From: Desulfobacteraceae bacterium
GTDB taxonomy: Bacteria; Desulfobacterota; Desulfobacteria; Desulfobacterales; Desulfobacteraceae
Assembly: GCA_003354055.1 (NCBI GenBank)
Contig: PIVQ01000322.1
Span: forward strand, 1-7,786
Length of the DNA: 7,786 bases
Direction: 5' to 3'
Of the stretch, positions 5,879-7,786 are shown piece after piece. Below the pieces are notes generated by a model. That model was given only the letters and a program-made list of their open reading frames with translations, made no database searches and was not told the DNA's origin. Both the position numbers and the translations under genes were made by a program. Every line of letters begins with the position of its first letter. Positions within the stretch are counted from its first letter, which is position 1.

Positions 5879-7786
5879 TTACCAGTCTTTTTCAATATTG
5901 GGATTGCCACCGCCGGGCATCAGGGCCATGCCGGGTTTGTCATCCAGACGGTTCAGGCGGTTCTCCAGCATTTGGGCTTCGGCATCGGTCACAGGTTTCT
6001 GATCTTTGTCCTGGTTTCCGGCCGTTCCCTGCGCCTGAGAAGATTCAGATGCCTTATCCTCCTGGGGCTGAGGCATTGGAGGTTCAGGTTCATTCTGATC
6101 TCCGGCAGACCCGTCTTTTTTCTCCGAATCATCTTCCTTTTTGGAATTCTCACCTTGATTCTGCTGATCATCCTGGTCGGGTTGCTTGTCCGCCGGCTTG
6201 TCCTGCTTGTCTTTGTTTTGACTGTCCTGTTTTTGATTCTCACCGCTCTTGTCGGAGCTATCGTCCTTATCCTGATCTTCCTTCTGGTCTTTATCTTGTT
6301 TGTCCTGGTCTTTTTTCTCTTTGTCGTCCTGATCTGAGGACTGGTTCTTCTGCTCCTGCTCTTCCTTCTGCTTTTGCTTCAGGAACGCAAGATTCTCTTT
6401 GGCCTGGGCATCTTCGGGGAACTCCTTGACCAGTGCTTCGTAATCCTTAATCGCCTGGTCCGTTTTACCCTGGCGGTACCGTGTGTTGGCCAGATTGAAC
6501 AGGGCATTGTGTTTAAGTTCCCTGTCTTTGGAAAGGGCAGCCTGGATAAAATTATTTTCAGCCAGGTCAAATTCTCCTGAGGCATAGGCTGCCGTGCCGA
6601 TATTGTAATAGTGCCTCAGATCTTCTGGTGCATCCAGCTGGGCATCGATAAAATACTTTTTGGCCTTTTGAAACTCATTTTTTGAATAGGCCTCGATCCC
6701 CTGTTTTACCGGTGATGAAAACAGATCGGCTCGTACAGGAGACGGCAATGCCCAAGTCGCAGTCAAACCTGCAATCAATATCAGGCCGGTCAGGGTTCCG
6801 GAACGACTCCCGTTTGCCTTGTTTCGTTTATGATCCGGGAGCATCAACGCCAGCAGCAGCAACAGTACCGCAGGCAGCAGCACCCATTGGAATCTGTGTT
6901 CCCAGACCTTTTTCCTGCCCTGGGTCAACTCTTTACGGGCCATGGTGTTTAAAATGTCGTTGGTATAAATCTGTTCCAGATCCATGTCTCCGGCCACAGA
7001 TCTGACATAGCGGCCATTGGTGGTTAAGGTAAGTTTTTGAAGGATCTTTTCATCCACCCGGGACAGAATAATATTGCCCTTTTCATCTTTTTTAAAGCCA
7101 CCGGATTGATCCGGGATAGGGGCGCCTGCGGGATCACCCACCCCAATGGCAAAGAGCCTGATCTTTTCTTTGACAAGAGTCTGGGCCACTTCCATTAATG
7201 CGTCTTCTCCCCGGCCGGCCGTATCCTCACCATCCGTGATGACAATAATGGCCTTTTCCGTATCCGACTCCGGGTCAAATCCCGTAAGACTGGTTTGGAT
7301 GGCAGCGGTAAGATCCGTACCACCCACCGGCAGATAATCCGGGTTCAGGGCATCCAGGAATACACCAAAGGCCTGGTAATCCAAGGTCAGGGGACATTGA
7401 AGAACTGCCTGACCGGCAAAGGCGACAAGGCCTGCCCGGTCCGAACGGAGCAGCCGGGTCAAGTCGATAATCTCCCGTTTGGCCCGCTCCAGGCGGGTGG
7501 GACTGACATCCCGAGCCAGCATGCTTCTGGAACAGTCCAGAGCAATCATGATATCCACCCCTTTCTGGGTGGTTTTCTCCCAACGGAATCCGGCTCTCGG
7601 TCCTGCCAAAGCAACAATGGCCAGAGCAAATCCTGTAAGTACAAGCCCTATTTTCACCCACCTTCCGGTATAGGAAAATCCGGGCAGGATATGGGTAAAC
7701 ATCCCGGCATCTGCAAACCGCGCCAATATTTTTTTATGCCGTTGAATTCCATACACCAGAATACCGGCCAGGGGCAGCAACCCCCA
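5879..7786 (-). CDS. BatB-BatC fusion (vWA domain, TPR, charged tail), 5' end outside window
   Basis: At least 635 residues are encoded. The frame is open to the right edge (codons TGG GGG before the TTG at 7778-7780), and BatB proteins normally begin a few residues earlier, so the start lies outside. Numbering from that TTG, the membrane segments are about 1-11, 43-60, 297-315 and 326-346. The vWA domain (about 74-285) has a complete metal-binding MIDAS: Asp82-x-Ser84-x-Ser86 (DCSRS), Thr155 (GGTD) and Asp183 (ITDGED). Three TPR-like repeats follow (about 353-458), then a Lys/Asp/Gln/Glu-rich low-complexity tail (468-596), ending in NIEKDW, a C-terminus typical of BatC-like proteins. Basic loops after the first and third membrane segments predict periplasmic vWA and TPR regions. 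BatB-BatC fusions are known in other proteobacteria, but BatA cannot be excluded for the vWA half. It is first in this window's tight operon, likely preceded outside by other Bat/MoxR genes. Confidence 0.9.
   Translation of the reverse strand, partial: WGLLPLAGILVYGIQRHKKILARFADAGMFTHILPGFSYTGRWVKIGLVLTGFALAIVALAGPRAGFRWEKTTQKGVDIMIALDCSRSMLARDVSPTRLERAKREIIDLTRLLRSDRAGLVAFAGQAVLQCPLTLDYQAFGVFLDALNPDYLPVGGTDLTAAIQTSLTGFDPESDTEKAIIVITDGEDTAGRGEDALMEVAQTLVKEKIRLFAIGVGDPAGAPIPDQSGGFKKDEKGNIILSRVDEKILQKLTLTTNGRYVRSVAGDMDLEQIYTNDILNTMARKELTQGRKKVWEHRFQWVLLPAVLLLLLALMLPDHKRNKANGSRSGTLTGLILIAGLTATWALPSPVRADLFSSPVKQGIEAYSKNEFQKAKKYFIDAQLDAPEDLRHYYNIGTAAYASGEFDLAENNFIQAALSKDRELKHNALFNLANTRYRQGKTDQAIKDYEALVKEFPEDAQAKENLAFLKQKQKEEQEQKNQSSDQDDKEKKDQDKQDKDQKEDQDKDDSSDKSGENQKQDSQNKDKQDKPADKQPDQDDQQNQGENSKKEDDSEKKDGSAGDQNEPEPPMPQPQEDKASESSQAQGTAGNQDKDQKPVTDAEAQMLENRLNRLDDKPGMALMPGGGNPNIEKDW
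5993..6379 (-). repeat. Low-complexity charged tract within the BatC region
   Basis: Codons for residues 468-596 of the BatB-BatC fusion are almost all Lys, Asp, Gln, Glu, Ser and Asn, with recurring short units such as DKQDKDQKEDQDKD. Charges are nearly balanced, so it is probably a disordered periplasmic linker before the conserved C-terminal end (about 600-633). The repetitive codons make the tract prone to length change. The complementary strand gives a spurious hydrophobic open frame at 5972-6337. Confidence 0.85.
6728..6805 (-). other. Internal signal-peptide-like segment at the BatB/BatC junction
   Basis: Residues 326-351 of the fusion follow a basic stretch (HKRNKANGSR) and contain a hydrophobic core (LTGLILIAGLTATWAL) ending in SPVRA before Asp352. 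This has the shape of a signal peptide and lies where a separate batC gene would start, right after the last BatB membrane segment. An in-frame ATG (Met313) occurs just upstream but has no ribosome binding site, so translation as one chain is more likely. Confidence 0.6.

Noticed and set aside
5972..6337. Very hydrophobic 121-residue plus-strand frame that could be taken for a membrane protein
   Set aside because: It is the complement of the Lys/Asp/Gln/Glu-rich tract of the BatB-BatC gene; such codons read backwards give Leu, Val, Ile and Phe, so the hydrophobicity is an artefact.

Overview
The window looks like a chromosomal segment of a Gram-negative anaerobe, most plausibly a sulfate-reducing Desulfobacterota (Desulfobacteraceae-like). 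This is inferred from the rubrerythrin-type diiron protein, the Bat aerotolerance genes, the DJ-1 protein and the general protein style; no rRNA or other taxonomic marker is present. Five intact genes and one gene cut by the window edge cover almost everything from base 477 onward.

Layout. Bases 1-476 hold no convincing complete gene. They split into a GC-rich block (about 1-150, roughly 64% GC by hand count) and a very AT-rich leader (about 29% GC over 151-300). One plus-strand gene (477-935) encodes a small rubrerythrin/ferritin-like diiron protein with a strong ribosome binding site. A perfect 20-bp inverted repeat at 968-1017 separates it from everything else and looks like a bidirectional terminator shared with the convergent minus-strand genes.

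The rest is read from the minus strand. In transcription order it contains a BatB-BatC fusion (von Willebrand A domain plus TPR plus charged tail, 5' end beyond the window), a BatD-BatE fusion (BatD domain plus TPR plus SH3), a DJ-1/PfpI-family protein with a GTG start, a small single-pass membrane protein of unknown function, and gpsA (glycerol-3-phosphate dehydrogenase). The first four are separated by only 15-21 bases and are probably one operon. gpsA follows after 101 bases and has a good candidate promoter of its own (TTGAAC, 17 bases, TATAAA), though read-through from the operon is possible because no terminator is visible before it.

How the genes fit together. The charge pattern of the two Bat fusions predicts membrane proteins that place the vWA domain, both TPR regions, the BatD domain and the SH3 domain on the periplasmic side. 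Together they would be most of a Bat-type envelope complex compressed into two polypeptides. Each fusion keeps an internal segment that looks like the former signal peptide of its second half. The DJ-1 protein and the convergent diiron protein give the neighbourhood an oxidative-stress flavour. The most interesting points are the paired fusions with internal signal-like segments, the unidentified membrane protein at the end of the operon, and the compositional boundary with an edge-truncated open frame at the left end.
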